Both the position numbers and the translations under genes were made by a program. Shown piece after piece: positions 9,314 to 16,093 of a DNA stretch of 64,000 nucleotides. Position 1 is the first letter of the stretch; the number at the start of each line of letters is the position of its first letter. Source of the stretch: Streptomyces candidus (GTDB lineage Bacteria; Actinomycetota; Actinomycetes; Streptomycetales; Streptomycetaceae); NCBI RefSeq assembly GCF_014207445.1, contig NZ_JACHEM010000013.1:213666-277665 (forward strand), read 5' to 3'. Under the pieces are notes generated by a model. It saw only the letters and a program-made list of their open reading frames with translations, did no database searches and had not been told where the DNA came from.

Positions 9314-9916
9314 ATGACGGATGACGTACGGGTCGGCCCCCTCGACCTCGCCGCCCACGTGGACGAGGCGCTCGCCGTGCAGGCGGTCGCCTTCGGGCTC
9401 GGCGCGGACGAGGTGGGGGTGCGCCGCCACATCGTCCTGCGCCACATGACGAATCCCGGAGCGCGGGCGCTCGGCGCGACGACGCCCGACGGACGGCTCG
9501 CCGGATTCGTGTACGGGATGCCGAACGACCGCGCGCACTGGTGGTCGACGGTCGTCGAGCCGTACCTGCGCCGGTACGACCGGGACGGGTGGCTCGACGA
9601 CTCCTTCGTCATCACCGAACTGCACGTCCACCCGGACTTCCAGGCCCGGGGCGTGGGGCGGGCCCTGATCACGACGATCACGGACGGGGCCGCGGAGCCG
9701 CGGTCGATCCTCTCCGCGATCGACATCGAGAGTCCGGCGCGGGCGCTGTACCGGTCGCTGGGCTACACGGATCTCGCCCAGCAGGTCCTCTTCCCGAGCG
9801 CGCCGCGCCCGTACGCGGTGATGGGCGCGCGGTTGCCGCTGCGGCGCCGCGCGCGGCCCGGCGACGGCCCGGCCCCCTCCGGAACCGATTTCCGCCCGCC
9901 CCCACCCCCCGGCTAA
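9314..9916 (+). CDS. GNAT family N-acetyltransferase
   Basis: A 200-residue single-domain acetyltransferase. The acetyl-CoA-binding pyrophosphate loop is in ELHVHPDFQARGVGRALI (R/QxxGxG type) around residues 102-119, and IDIESPARALYRSLGYTD is the C-terminal GNAT signature. The C-terminal 30 residues are arginine/proline-rich and probably disordered. The acceptor substrate is unknown. It lies between another acetyltransferase and proS, with only 35 bases to the proS start, so it may be read through into that gene. Confidence 0.83.
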   Translation: MTDDVRVGPLDLAAHVDEALAVQAVAFGLGADEVGVRRHIVLRHMTNPGARALGATTPDGRLAGFVYGMPNDRAHWWSTVVEPYLRRYDRDGWLDDSFVITELHVHPDFQARGVGRALITTITDGAAEPRSILSAIDIESPARALYRSLGYTDLAQQVLFPSAPRPYAVMGARLPLRRRARPGDGPAPSGTDFRPPPPPG

Positions 9917-9951
9917 CCTCCTGACATCACCCTTCCGAGCAGGAGTTCACC

Positions 9952-11649
9952 ATGGCCCAGGTCCAGCGCATGTCCCGTTTGATGGTCAAGACATTGCGCG
10001 ACGACCCGGCGGACGCCGAGACCCTCAGCCACAAGCTGCTGGTCCGCGCCGGTTACGTACGTCGCAACGCGGCCGGCATCTGGACCTGGCTGCCGCTCGG
10101 CAAGAAGGTGCTGGACAACATCTCGCGCGTCGTGCGCGAGGAGATGGACGCCATCGGCGCCCAGGAGGTGCTGCTGCCCGCCCTCCTGCCCAAGGAGGCC
10201 TACGAGGCGTCCGGCCGCTGGGAGGAGTACGGCGACCTGCTCTTCCGCCTCAAGGACCGCAAGGGTGCCGACTACCTCCTGGGCCCCACCCACGAGGAGA
10301 TCTTCACCCAGACGGTCAAGGACCAGTGCACGTCCTACAAGGACCTGCCCGTGATGCTCTACCAGATCCAGACCAAGTACCGCGACGAGGCCCGCCCCCG
10401 CTCCGGCGTCCTGCGCGGCCGCGAGTTCCAGATGAAGGACTCGTACTCCTTCGACACCACCGACGAGGGTCTCGCCGAGTCGTACCGCCTGCACCGCGAG
10501 GCGTACATCAAGATCTTCAACCGGCTCGGCCTGGACCACCGCATCGTGTCCGCCGTCTCCGGCGCCATGGGCGGCTCGGCATCCGAGGAGTTCCTGGCCC
10601 CGGCCGCCGCCGGCGAGGACACCTTCGCGGACTGCCCGCACTGCGACTACGCCGCGAACACCGAGGCCGTCACCTTCCCCCTCAAGGCCGTCGAGGGCGC
10701 CACGCACCCCGCCGCCGAGGATCTGGACACGCCCGACACCCCCACCATCGAGACGCTCGCCGCGCAGCTCGGCGTCGACGCCTCGGCGACCCTGAAGAAC
10801 CTCCTGGTCAAGGTGGACGGCGAGATCGTCGCCGTCGGCGTGCCCGGCGACCGCGAGGTCGACCTCGGCAAGCTGGGCGAGCACCTCGCCCCGGCCGTCG
10901 TCGAGCTGGTCACCGCCGAGGACTTCGAGGGCCGCGACGACCTCGTACGCGGCTACGTCGGCCCGCAGGGCCTCGCCAAGGTCCGCTACATCGCCGACCC
11001 CCGCGTGGCCCCCGGCACCGCCTGGATCACCGGCGCCAACAAGGTCGACACGCACGCCAAGAACGTTGTGGCCGGCCGCGACTTCGAGGTCGACGACTAC
11101 CTCGACGTGGTCGTCGTCGAAGAGGGCGACCCGTGCCCCACCTGCGGCACCGGCCTCAAGCTGGACCGCGCCATCGAGATCGGCCACATCTTCCAGCTCG
11201 GCCGCAAGTACGCCGACACGTTCTCCCTGGACGTGCTCGGCCAGCAGGGCAAGCCGGTCCGCGTGACCATGGGTTCGTACGGCATCGGCGTCTCGCGCGC
11301 CGTGGCCGCACTCGCCGAGCAGTCCGCCGACGAGAAGGGTCTGTGCTGGCCGGCCGAGGTCGCCCCGGCCGACGTGCACGTCGTCGCGGCGGGCAAGGCC
11401 CTCCAGACGGAGCTGGCCGTCGAGGTCGCCGAGAAGCTGGCCGAGGCGGGCCTGCGCGTCCTGGTCGACGAGCGCCCCGGCGTCTCGCCCGGCGTGAAGT
11501 TCACCGACTCCGAGCTGATCGGCGTCCCGAAGATCCTGGTCGCGGGCCGCCGTGCCGCCGACGGCGTCCTGGAGCTGAAGGACCGCCGCACCGGCGAGCG
11601 CGAGGAACTGACGGTGGACGAGGCGATCGCCCGCCTGACCGCCCAGTAG
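9952..11649 (+). CDS. proS: Prolyl-tRNA synthetase, bacterial type
   Basis: A 565-residue class II aminoacyl-tRNA synthetase that charges tRNA-Pro. Motif 2 is in TKYRDEARPRSGVLRGREFQMKDSYSF (residues about 141-167) and motif 3 in VTMGSYGIGVSRAVAA near residue 440. The long insertion between motifs 2 and 3 (about residues 225-390) is the editing (INS) domain that hydrolyses Ala-tRNA-Pro. It shows CPTCGTGLKLDRAIEIGHIFQLG at its end, typical of the bacterial long form. The C-terminal anticodon-binding domain is intact. GCAGGAG precedes the ATG. Confidence 0.97.
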   Translation: MAQVQRMSRLMVKTLRDDPADAETLSHKLLVRAGYVRRNAAGIWTWLPLGKKVLDNISRVVREEMDAIGAQEVLLPALLPKEAYEASGRWEEYGDLLFRLKDRKGADYLLGPTHEEIFTQTVKDQCTSYKDLPVMLYQIQTKYRDEARPRSGVLRGREFQMKDSYSFDTTDEGLAESYRLHREAYIKIFNRLGLDHRIVSAVSGAMGGSASEEFLAPAAAGEDTFADCPHCDYAANTEAVTFPLKAVEGATHPAAEDLDTPDTPTIETLAAQLGVDASATLKNLLVKVDGEIVAVGVPGDREVDLGKLGEHLAPAVVELVTAEDFEGRDDLVRGYVGPQGLAKVRYIADPRVAPGTAWITGANKVDTHAKNVVAGRDFEVDDYLDVVVVEEGDPCPTCGTGLKLDRAIEIGHIFQLGRKYADTFSLDVLGQQGKPVRVTMGSYGIGVSRAVAALAEQSADEKGLCWPAEVAPADVHVVAAGKALQTELAVEVAEKLAEAGLRVLVDERPGVSPGVKFTDSELIGVPKILVAGRRAADGVLELKDRRTGEREELTVDEAIARLTAQ

Positions 11650-11674
11650 CCGACAGATTGGCACCTCAGCAAGG

Positions 11675-11713
11675 CCGAAGGCCCCGCACCGGCATCCGGT
11701 GCGGGGCCTTCGG
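11675..11713 (+). terminator. Terminator after proS
   Basis: A perfect 18-bp stem (11675-11692 with 11696-11713) with a three-base CAT loop lies 25 bases after the proS stop. No long T run follows, as is common in Streptomyces. Confidence 0.85.
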
Positions 11714-11714
11714 C

Positions 11715-11746
11715 GGTACGTGCACGGGCCGTACGTGCACGGGCCG
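11715..11746. repeat. Tandem 15-bp repeat between proS and the minus-strand APH-like gene
   Basis: The unit GTACGTGCACGGGCC occurs twice head-to-tail just after the proS terminator. A weaker related CTACGTGTAC follows some 20 bases later. The surrounding stretch to 11928 holds no gene I can support. Confidence 0.6.
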
Positions 11747-11928
11747 TGTGTACACCCGCCCTACGTGTACCGGCAGCCCTACCCGTACGACCTGATCAGC
11801 CGCGCCAGGTGACGCCCCACCGCAGCTCACCAGCCTCGTCGACGTCCTGGCCAAGGGCGCCTGACCCACATGCCGGGCACGTGGGGGCGGGGTGCGCGCA
11901 CACCCGCCCCCAGGCTCCACCCCACGGC

Positions 11929-12825
11929 CTACAGCCAGCTCGCGAACTCCAGCAGCATTTCGCCGTCCTGCGTCCGGCCCGCCGCGAGGGCGCGGGTGCC
12001 CGACTCCACCGCGCGGAACAGGGTCCAGCCGTGCAGCCGCTCGCGGTCCACGTCGAGGGAGTCGGCGAGGCGGTTGATCCGGCGCCGGGTGGCGGGGGAG
12101 CCGGCGGCGGTGGCGATCTGGTCGTCGATGCGGTCGCGGACGAGCCGGGCCAGGTCGTACGCGCGCTCGCCCACCAGCGGGTCGGGGCCGACGGCCAGCC
12201 ATGGGGTCCGGTCGCCGCCGAGGACCTTGCCCTGCCGGAAGTTGCCGTGCAGAAGCAGGAGTTCGGGGGAGGAGGCCACCAGGGAGTCGCGGGCCGCGAG
12301 CGCCGCGTCGACCAGCGGCGTCAGCTCCTGCGGCGCCTCGCGCATCGGGCCGCTCTGCCGGCCGGTGCGCTCCTCGACCGTTTCGAAGGGGTGCCCCTCG
12401 GCCGGGGCCACCCACAGCTTCCGTACGAGGTCGGCGGCCTCCAGCAGCGCCTTCGCCTCCGGCAGCGAGCGCAGCGACACCTCGCAGTGGAGGCGTTCCA
12501 GCAGCAGTGCACCGTCGGGGGACTCGACCTCGGCGAGCTGGACGGCACCCCAGCCGTTCCAGTGCGCGAGCGCGGCCCGTTCCCGCTCGGGGTGCGCCGC
12601 CTCCGGGGCGAGTTTGAGCGCGCCCTGGGTGCCGTCGGGCCGTCGTACCAGCACCACCATGCTGCTGCGGCCCCCCGGCGCCTGGACGCGTTCGACCGTC
12701 AACTCCCGCCCGTCGATGGCCTCCTGGGCCAGCGAAGGAAGCCGCTCCAGCCAGTCGGCCGCGGCCGATTCCCCCTGCGCCTCGGCCAGCGCCCTCACCA
12801 GGCGTTGCGACGGTTCGAAAGCCAT
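11929..12825 (-). CDS. Aminoglycoside phosphotransferase-family protein, probable pseudokinase
   Basis: A 298-residue protein that aligns along its length with the APH(6)/streptomycin 6-kinase-like family. The equivalent of the catalytic loop, normally HGDLHxGN, reads LLHGNFRQGKVL (around residues 188-200). The downstream metal-binding segment, normally IDPKPLVGDPAYD, reads VGPDPLVGERAYD. The catalytic Asp is therefore replaced by Asn, the Mg-binding Asn by Lys, and the second metal-binding Asp is lost. The fold should be intact, but phosphotransfer is unlikely, so resistance to aminoglycosides should not be inferred. It leads a short minus-strand group converging on proS. An AAAGGAG ribosome-binding site precedes the ATG. 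Confidence 0.8.
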   Translation of the reverse strand: MAFEPSQRLVRALAEAQGESAAADWLERLPSLAQEAIDGRELTVERVQAPGGRSSMVVLVRRPDGTQGALKLAPEAAHPERERAALAHWNGWGAVQLAEVESPDGALLLERLHCEVSLRSLPEAKALLEAADLVRKLWVAPAEGHPFETVEERTGRQSGPMREAPQELTPLVDAALAARDSLVASSPELLLLHGNFRQGKVLGGDRTPWLAVGPDPLVGERAYDLARLVRDRIDDQIATAAGSPATRRRINRLADSLDVDRERLHGWTLFRAVESGTRALAAGRTQDGEMLLEFASWL

Positions 12826-12856
12826 AGGTGGCGTGCTCTCCTTTGATTCGTAGGGC

Positions 12857-13291
12857 TTACACGCCTTCGCGTACCGAAGTGGTCAGTTCGGCGAGCCCAG
12901 GAAAGGCTACGCTGCTGCCCCGCCAGCGGACCGCCCGCACCGCCGCCTCCCGCAGCGCCCCGGCCGCCTCCCGCCGCAGCGGGCCCTGGGCGGCGCGTAC
13001 GAGGTCCGAGTACACCCCGGCGATCCGGTCCTCCAGTACCGCGGCAAGCTGCGCGGCCGTCGCCGCGTCGGGCACCGGGAAGGGCAGGGCGTACGCGGCC
13101 TCCGCGACGACCGGCGTGCCGCCCAGGTCGCGCACCGAGCGGACCAGTGCGTCGCGCCGTGAGCGGTGGGCGTCGTGCGCCTCACGGGCCTCGGCGCGGC
13201 GCTCGGCGCCGAGCCGGCCGCCGACCACCCCGTACCCGTACAGGGCCGCGTGCTCGGCGGCCAGCGCCGCCTGTACCGCGTCCAGCGTCAT
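12857..13291 (-). CDS. Ferritin-like domain protein (DUF4439 type)
   Basis: A 144-residue, almost all-helical protein that begins AVQAALAAEHAALYGYGVVGG, the Glu/His-bearing first helix of the ferritin-like DUF4439 family. Further helices (HDAHRSRRDAL, AVLEDRIAGVYSDLVRAA) would complete a four-helix bundle. There is no signal peptide. Its ATG overlaps the stop of the upstream lipoprotein gene by four bases (ATGA), so the two are coupled. The family is often annotated as a metal-binding domain; its biochemical role is not established, and I cannot identify a complete di-iron site with certainty. Confidence 0.78.
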   Translation of the reverse strand: MTLDAVQAALAAEHAALYGYGVVGGRLGAERRAEAREAHDAHRSRRDALVRSVRDLGGTPVVAEAAYALPFPVPDAATAAQLAAVLEDRIAGVYSDLVRAAQGPLRREAAGALREAAVRAVRWRGSSVAFPGLAELTTSVREGV

Positions 13292-13785
13292 CCCTCGGCT
13301 CCGTCCGTCAGCAGGTACGCGTGGGCGGCAGCCGCCGCAGCCACCGACGCCAGCAGGCGTGCCAGCTCGGGGGTGGCCCCGCCGAGAGCGGCCAGATGGG
13401 CGTCACTGGCGCGCTGTTCGGCCGCCGCGAGTTCCTGCACGGCGGCGCGGGGGTCGGCGGCCACCGACACCGGGGGCCGCCCGGCGACGCGGCGGCCCTC
13501 GCCGCGCAGCACCTCGGCGTGCCGGGCCACCTGGGTGCGCAGCGGCTTCAGCCGGGCCCCCTGGGCGGGGTGCCTCTTCAGCAGGGCGTCGTAGTGGGCC
13601 AGCAGGTCCAGGCTGGTCCGTGCGGACGACTCGCGGAGCCGGACGGCTGCCTTCCGTGCGGTCGGGCCCGTCTCCGTACCGGCGGAACCGGCGGGTCCTG
13701 AGCCGTCCGAGCAGCCGGCCAGGAGGCCCGCCGCGGCGGCTGTGCTCCATGCCAGCGCACGTCTGCGAGTGGTGGGCGTGCGCAC
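13288..13785 (-). CDS. Tat/Sec-type lipoprotein with helical domain
   Basis: A 165-residue protein starting at GTG (VRTPTTRRRALAW). The arginine-rich start followed by a hydrophobic segment and LLAGC looks like a twin-arginine-type lipoprotein signal, with Cys at about residue 24. The mature protein is helical and alanine-rich, resembling the ferritin-like partner encoded next to it. A GAGGGAGAC ribosome-binding site precedes the GTG. It is the first gene of a minus-strand pair and is divergent from rimP. Its function is unknown; a shared role with the ferritin-like protein at the membrane is inference from the overlap. Confidence 0.75.
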   Translation of the reverse strand: MRTPTTRRRALAWSTAAAAGLLAGCSDGSGPAGSAGTETGPTARKAAVRLRESSARTSLDLLAHYDALLKRHPAQGARLKPLRTQVARHAEVLRGEGRRVAGRPPVSVAADPRAAVQELAAAEQRASDAHLAALGGATPELARLLASVAAAAAAHAYLLTDGAEG

Positions 13786-13938
13786 GTGTCCGTCTCCCTC
13801 GGTTCCCGGGTGATCACCGCAGGCGAGCGTACCCGCGGTGTCCGGTGGACTGACGGCAACACCCCTCCGGACCGGATACCCTTTGATCTGACACACGACG
13901 AAACAGACAACAGCACACGCGGCCGAGGAGTCACCCGG

Positions 13939-14457
13939 ATGAGCACCACCCAGAGCGACAGGCTGCGCGAACTGCTGGCACCGCTGGTCGCCGCCCAGGA
14001 CCTGGACCTCGAAGAGATCGAGGTGGCCAAGGCAGGCAGGCGCCGCGTGCTGAGAATCGTCGTGGACTCGGACGAGGGCGTCGAACTCGACGCGTGTGCC
14101 GAGGTCAGCCGGGCGATCTCGGAGAAGCTCGACGAGAGCGACGTGATGGGCGACGAGGAGTACGTCCTCGAAGTCGGCTCCCCGGGCGCGGACCGCCCGC
14201 TCACCGAGCACCGCCACTACGTACGGGCCACCGGCCGCCTCGCCAGGCTCACGCTGAGCGACGGCGCCGAGCTGACCGCCCGCATCCTCGTCGTCGACGA
14301 GGACGGGCTCGACCTGGAAGTGCCGGGCGTGAAGGGGCGCAGGCCCACCGCCCGCCGCGTGGAGTTCGCCGACATCGCGAAGGCCCGCGTCGAGGTCGAG
14401 TTCAACCGCAAGGACAAGAACGAAGACGTGAACGACGAGAAGGAAGAGGAGGCGTAG
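13939..14457 (+). CDS. rimP: Ribosome maturation factor RimP
   Basis: A 172-residue protein required for assembly of the 30S ribosomal subunit. The N-terminal domain has LDLEEIEVAKAGRRRVLRIVVDSDEGVELDAC and the classic YVLEVGSPGADRPL; the C-terminal SH3-like domain follows. The acidic, lysine-rich end (DKNEDVNDEKEEEA) overlaps the ribosome-binding site of nusA. It heads the rimP-nusA-ylxR-infB cluster found in nearly all bacteria. The ATG was chosen over upstream alternatives because family members begin close to this STTQSDRLREL segment. Confidence 0.96.
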   Translation: MSTTQSDRLRELLAPLVAAQDLDLEEIEVAKAGRRRVLRIVVDSDEGVELDACAEVSRAISEKLDESDVMGDEEYVLEVGSPGADRPLTEHRHYVRATGRLARLTLSDGAELTARILVVDEDGLDLEVPGVKGRRPTARRVEFADIAKARVEVEFNRKDKNEDVNDEKEEEA

Positions 14458-14459
14458 CC

Positions 14460-15512
14460 GTGGACATCGACATGAGCGCCCTGCGGGGTTTGGTACGGGA
14501 GAAGGAGATCTCCTTCGAGGTACTGGTCGAGGCGATCGAGCAGGCCCTCCTCATCGCGTACCACCGCACCGACGGCAGCTTCCGCCGCGCCCGGGTGAAG
14601 CTCGACCGTGAGAGCGGCAAGATCACGGTGTGGGCGAAGGAGGACCCGGCGGACCTCGAAGAGGGCCAGGAGCCCAAGGAGTTCGACGACACCCCGGACG
14701 ACTTCGGCCGCATCGCCGCCAGCACCGCCAAGCAGGTCATCCTCCAGCGGCTGCGCGACGCCGAGGACGACCAGACCTTCGGCGAGTACGCCGGCATCGA
14801 GGGCGAGGTCGTCGTCGGCCTCGTGCAGCAGGGCAAGGACCCCAAGAACGTCCTGGTCGACATCGGCAAGCTGGAGGCCATCCTGCCGGTGCAGGAACAG
14901 GTCCCCGGCGAGGAGTACACGCACGGCCTGCGCCTGCGCGCCTTCGTCGTCCGGGTCGCCAAGGGCGTCCGCGGTCCGTCCGTGACGCTCTCGCGCACCC
15001 ACCCCAACCTGGTGAAGAAGCTGTTCGCGCTGGAGGTTCCGGAGATCGCCGACGGTTCGGTGGTCATCGAGGCCATCGCCCGCGAGGCCGGCCACCGCAC
15101 CAAGATCGCGGTCCGCTCGACGCGCTCCGGCATCAACCCCAAGGGCGCCTGCATCGGCCCGATGGGCAGCCGTGTGCGCAATGTCATGGCCGAACTGCAC
15201 GGCGAGAAGATCGACATCGTCGACTGGTCCGACGACCCGGCCGAGATGGTCGCCAACGCGCTGTCCCCGGCCCGTGTCTCCAAGGTCGAGGTGGTCGACA
15301 TGTCGACCCGTTCGGCCCGGGTGACCGTGCCGGACTACCAGCTCTCGCTGGCGATCGGCAAGGAGGGCCAGAACGCCCGTCTGGCCGCCCGCCTCACGGG
15401 ATGGCGCATCGACATCCGCCCGGACACCGAGGAACTCGCCGAAGGTGAGGAGCCCGGTGAGTACCGCCGTGACAACGGTGACGGCCGTGACCGCCGGGAC
15501 GACCGGGGCTGA
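14460..15512 (+). CDS. nusA: Transcription termination/antitermination factor NusA
   Basis: A 350-residue RNA polymerase-binding factor. The N-terminal domain (about 1-125) is followed by an S1 domain (EGEVVVGLVQQGKDPKNVLVDIG) and two KH domains (INPKGACIGPMGSRVRNV, with GPMGSR replacing the usual GxxG loop context, and LAIGKEGQNARLAARLTGW). It lacks the C-terminal acidic repeats of E. coli NusA, as in other Gram-positives. The GTG start follows a strong GGAAGAGGAGG site located in the end of rimP. A terminator-like hairpin with six T follows its stop. Confidence 0.97.
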   Translation: MDIDMSALRGLVREKEISFEVLVEAIEQALLIAYHRTDGSFRRARVKLDRESGKITVWAKEDPADLEEGQEPKEFDDTPDDFGRIAASTAKQVILQRLRDAEDDQTFGEYAGIEGEVVVGLVQQGKDPKNVLVDIGKLEAILPVQEQVPGEEYTHGLRLRAFVVRVAKGVRGPSVTLSRTHPNLVKKLFALEVPEIADGSVVIEAIAREAGHRTKIAVRSTRSGINPKGACIGPMGSRVRNVMAELHGEKIDIVDWSDDPAEMVANALSPARVSKVEVVDMSTRSARVTVPDYQLSLAIGKEGQNARLAARLTGWRIDIRPDTEELAEGEEPGEYRRDNGDGRDRRDDRG

Positions 15513-15527
15513 GAGGCACGGACGTCG

Positions 15528-15566
15528 CGATGTGGGCCCGGGTGAGACCCGGGCCACATCTTTTTT
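15528..15566 (+). terminator. Intrinsic terminator-like hairpin between nusA and ylxR
   Basis: A 13-14 bp GC-rich stem around GCCCGGG...CCCGGGC with a TGAGA loop is followed by CTTTTTT. This is the most canonical Rho-independent terminator in the window. It sits inside the conserved nusA-infB cluster, so it may act as a partial terminator or attenuator. Promoter activity for ylxR-infB downstream is then needed. Confidence 0.85.
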
Positions 15567-15630
15567 GACGAACAGCTTGTCGATCCTTGCCCCCAAGGGG
15601 TGAGGTCGGTGCGGGGAGGTAGACTTAGTC

Positions 15631-15921
15631 GTGTCTGGCCAAACGCAGACCGGCGCATGCCCTGAGCGAACCTGTGTGGGTTGCCGGGAGCGAGCGGCCA
15701 AGAGCGATTTGCTGCGCATCGTGGTGATCGAGGGTGAGTGTGTCCCCGATCCTCGCGGTACGCTGCCCGGCCGGGGTGCTTACGTACACCCCGCCTCCGC
15801 CTGTTACGACCTGGCGGTCCGCCGCCGGGCGTTCCCCCGGGCCTTTCGGGGCCAGGGACCGCTCGACACCGCGCCACTGGAGAAATACGTGGCGCGCGAC
15901 GTCGGGCAGGCGACACCGTAA
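15631..15921 (+). CDS. ylxR: YlxR family RNA-binding protein (DUF448)
   Basis: A 96-residue protein with the family signature ERTCVGCRERAAKSDLLRIV at about residues 11-30 and GRGAYVHPASACYDLAVRRRAFPRAF further on. YlxR proteins are small nucleic-acid-binding proteins always placed between nusA and infB; a regulatory role has been reported in Bacillus. The GTG start lies about ten bases after GGGGAGGT. The upstream hairpin means expression may depend on readthrough or on a local promoter. Confidence 0.9.
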   Translation: MSGQTQTGACPERTCVGCRERAAKSDLLRIVVIEGECVPDPRGTLPGRGAYVHPASACYDLAVRRRAFPRAFRGQGPLDTAPLEKYVARDVGQATP

Positions 15922-15992
15922 GACGCAACAAACGAACGGCACGGGTCCCCGTGCGGTCAGGTACCTCGCGAGTTGGAAGTAGGTCGAGATTG

Positions 15993-16037
15993 CGATGAGC
16001 ACTCGATGAGTACGCGATGAGTACGCCCATGAAGTAG
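15993..16037 (+). promoter_or_regulatory. Three tandem overlapping mini-ORFs in the infB leader
   Basis: An 11-base unit, CGATGAGYACK, repeats three times without gap (15993, 16004, 16015). Each copy holds an ATG, and each mini-ORF stops at a TGA that overlaps the next ATG. The reading is ATG AGC ACT CGA TGA (15995-16009), ATG AGT ACG CGA TGA (16006-16020), and ATG AGT ACG CCC ATG AAG TAG (16017-16037). The predicted peptides are MSTR, MSTR and MSTPMK. The stop-start overlaps are of the ATGA type used for translational coupling. They lie immediately upstream of the switchable infB hairpins. That they are translated is inference. Confidence 0.6.
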
Positions 16038-16041
16038 CGAC

Positions 16042-16093
16042 GGTCCGGCGTTCAACCCGGACCTAAAAGGAGCGAAGTGGCTAAGGTCCGGGT
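16042..16093 (+). promoter_or_regulatory. Mutually exclusive hairpins at the infB ribosome-binding site
   Basis: The segment ACCCGGACCT (16055-16064) can pair in two ways. With GGTCCGG at 16042-16048 it forms a 7-bp hairpin that leaves the infB AAAAGGAG site free. With AGGTCCGGGT at 16084-16093, inside infB codons 3-6, it forms a perfect 10-bp hairpin whose 19-base loop contains the ribosome-binding site and GTG start. A ribosome stopping on the third mini-ORF (TAG at 16035) would cover the first partner and favour the occluding form. The pairings are seen directly; the regulation is inferred. Confidence 0.6.

Noticed and set aside
11715..11746. Repeat considered as a CRISPR fragment
   Set aside because: The units are directly adjacent without spacers, and no cas gene is present in the window.
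11747..11864. A possible decayed gene end reading ...QLTSLVDVLAKGA before a TGA at 11862
   Set aside because: Only about a dozen residues look protein-like, with no start, ribosome-binding site or recognisable family; too short to call a pseudogene.
11929..12825. Reading the APH-family gene as an active aminoglycoside resistance enzyme
   Set aside because: The catalytic Asp and both metal ligands are replaced in the sequence.
13786..13938. A -35/-10 pair for rimP (CTGACG and TACCCT)
   Set aside because: The spacing is 21 bases, too long for a standard promoter, so no call was made.
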